Assembly: GCF_039905635.1 (NCBI RefSeq)
Contig: NZ_CP157000.1
Span: 3,038,001 to 3,102,000, forward strand
DNA: 64,000 nt
Direction: 5' to 3'
Origin: Microbacterium sp. ProA8
GTDB lineage: Bacteria > Actinomycetota > Actinomycetes > Actinomycetales > Microbacteriaceae
Made by a program: the position numbers and the translations under genes
Shown here: piece by piece, positions 63,121-64,000 of the stretch
How the letters are laid out: every line of letters starts with the position of its first letter
Position numbering within the stretch: position 1 is the first letter of the stretch
Notes under the pieces: model-generated
Told to the model about the DNA's origin: nothing
What the model saw: the letters and a program-made list of their open reading frames with translations, nothing else
Databases searched by the model: none

Positions 63121-64000
63121 CTATACCGCGAGACCGGCCGATGAACTCTCGGCGACGAGCTCGTCGAGCAGGGCACGCACTCGGCGGTCGATGTCGTCCC
63201 TGATCTCTCGAATCCGGTCAGGCGACTTTCCGACGGGATCGTCCAGCTCCCAGTCGACGTAGCGTCGGCCCGGGTAGATCGGGCACGCATCGCCGCAGCC
63301 CATCGTGACGACGACGTCGGCCGCTCGCACGGCTTCGTCGGTCAAGGGCTTCGGGAACTCGTCCCCGAGCGGGACGCCGATCTCATCGAGCACCCTCACG
63401 ATGGCGTTGCGCACGTCGCCTGCCGGCTCGGATCCGGCCGTCGTCACCAGCACTCGATCGCCGGCCAGCTGGCGGAGGATCCCGGCCGCGATCTGCGATC
63501 GACCCGCGTTCTGCACGCAGACGAACAGGACGGAGGGAACGGCGCCCGGCGTCCCCTGAGATCGCTTCAGAGCGTCGAGTCGCGCCGCGGCGAACGCGGC
63601 CGTCCGACTCGCCAGCATCGGCGACTGCGACCGGCTGGCCAGCAGCTCATAGCTCTCCGCAACCTTGGCGTGAACGGTCTCCGGGCCGAAGACGCCGCGA
63701 TATCTGAGGGCGAGATCCGCCGCGATCCGCTCCAGGTCGGGGTCCGTCGCCGGCCGCACCGCATCGCCGAGCAGGGCGTCGACACGCCCCGCGTAGTCGG
63801 GGGCGATCGAGTACCAGACGCGGCGCCCGTCGGGCTCACGGACGACGATCCCCTCGTCGCGCAGTGACTTCATATGGTGGCTGATCGTCGGCTGCCGAAG
63901 CTCCAGCGCCTCCGCGAGACGACTCACGAGGGCTTTCCCCTCCTCCGAATCGCGGATCAGCCGGAGGATGCGGGCACGCGTCGGGTCCCCCAGCGACGTG
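63121..64000 (-). CDS. ArsR-ArsC fusion: repressor plus arsenate reductase (5' end beyond window)
   Basis: The frame is open to the window edge, so the N terminus is missing. The visible start (LGDPTRARILRLI) is the ArsR winged-helix entry, followed by LVSRLAEALELRQPTISHHMKSLRDEGIVVREPDGRRVWYSIAPD. A linker (YRGVFGPETVHAKVAESYELLA) of the three-helix type leads to the ArsC part: SVLFVCVQNAGRSQIAAGIL, VVTMGCGDACPIYPGRRYVDWELDDPVGK. It should both sense arsenite and reduce arsenate. ArsC Cys residues are complete. The separate ArsC downstream has the same motifs, so the locus carries two reductases. Confidence 0.92.
   Translation of the reverse strand, partial: TSLGDPTRARILRLIRDSEEGKALVSRLAEALELRQPTISHHMKSLRDEGIVVREPDGRRVWYSIAPDYAGRVDALLGDAVRPATDPDLERIAADLALRYRGVFGPETVHAKVAESYELLASRSQSPMLASRTAAFAAARLDALKRSQGTPGAVPSVLFVCVQNAGRSQIAAGILRQLAGDRVLVTTAGSEPAGDVRNAIVRVLDEIGVPLGDEFPKPLTDEAVRAADVVVTMGCGDACPIYPGRRYVDWELDDPVGKSPDRIREIRDDIDRRVRALLDELVAESSSAGLAV

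Overview
The window looks like a chromosomal segment of a Microbacterium-like member of the Microbacteriaceae (Actinobacteria). The support is a very high G+C content, dense gene packing with many four-base ATGA/GTGA stop-start overlaps, many apparently leaderless promoters, an actinobacterial 6C RNA, a Tad pilus locus beside topA, and a gene order (topA, tad genes, 6C RNA, acs, ridA, DUF4177, bifunctional PBP, metallophosphoesterase) that I recall from the Rv3646c-Rv3683 region of Mycobacterium tuberculosis. The organism name is an inference; there is no rRNA here to confirm it. I see no phage, insertion sequence, integrase or CRISPR array.

Layout. 1-3.4 kb: a truncated MMPL transporter, a DMT transporter, a small membrane protein and tRNA-Thr. 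3.6-6.3 kb: the metQNI methionine ABC importer. 6.3-12.7 kb (minus strand): topA-tmk, and holB with a secreted tripeptidyl-peptidase-like hydrolase. 12.7-16.7 kb (minus strand): a compact Tad pilus locus (tadA, a TadB-TadC fusion, pilin, TadE and a second TadE-like protein) with 6C RNA upstream. 16.8-25.3 kb: acs, ridA-DUF4177, a PASTA-bearing class A PBP, a metallophosphoesterase, a sortase-anchored surface protein and tRNA-Pro. 25.4-29.5 kb: a HAD phosphatase, then a GntR regulator with an FMN-dependent 2-hydroxyacid oxidase, and a four-site operator array in front of a DUF1295 protein.

29.5-36.2 kb: thymidine kinase, a pyrimidine-dimer glycosylase family protein, mqo, asd, a DHFR-family/TetR pair and lysC. 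36.4-40.9 kb: a membrane protein, a DMT transporter, recR and dnaX. 41-44 kb: a TPP-riboswitch-controlled thiM-thiE-thiD/tenA operon. 44.1-51 kb: a GH65 disaccharide phosphorylase with beta-phosphoglucomutase, then pta-ackA. 51-56.7 kb: a Nudix hydrolase, SRP RNA, the MoxR/DUF58/transglutaminase operon and tRNA-Ser. 56.9-64 kb: two small orphan genes, an RsbQ-like hydrolase coupled to a PAS-GAF-GGDEF diguanylate cyclase, a membrane Ser/Thr kinase, a small secreted protein, an ArsC and an ArsR-ArsC fusion cut by the window edge.

Most genes are core or widely conserved in actinobacteria. The least explained items are the RsbQ/PAS-GAF-GGDEF pair, the 21-bp-periodic operator array, the dispersed palindromic elements at gene ends, the strongly over-represented GGATGCC word that also builds several terminator hairpins, and the repeat-bearing N terminus of TadE. 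The palindromic elements and the leaderless promoters show how transcripts may be started and stopped here, but none of this regulation has been tested.
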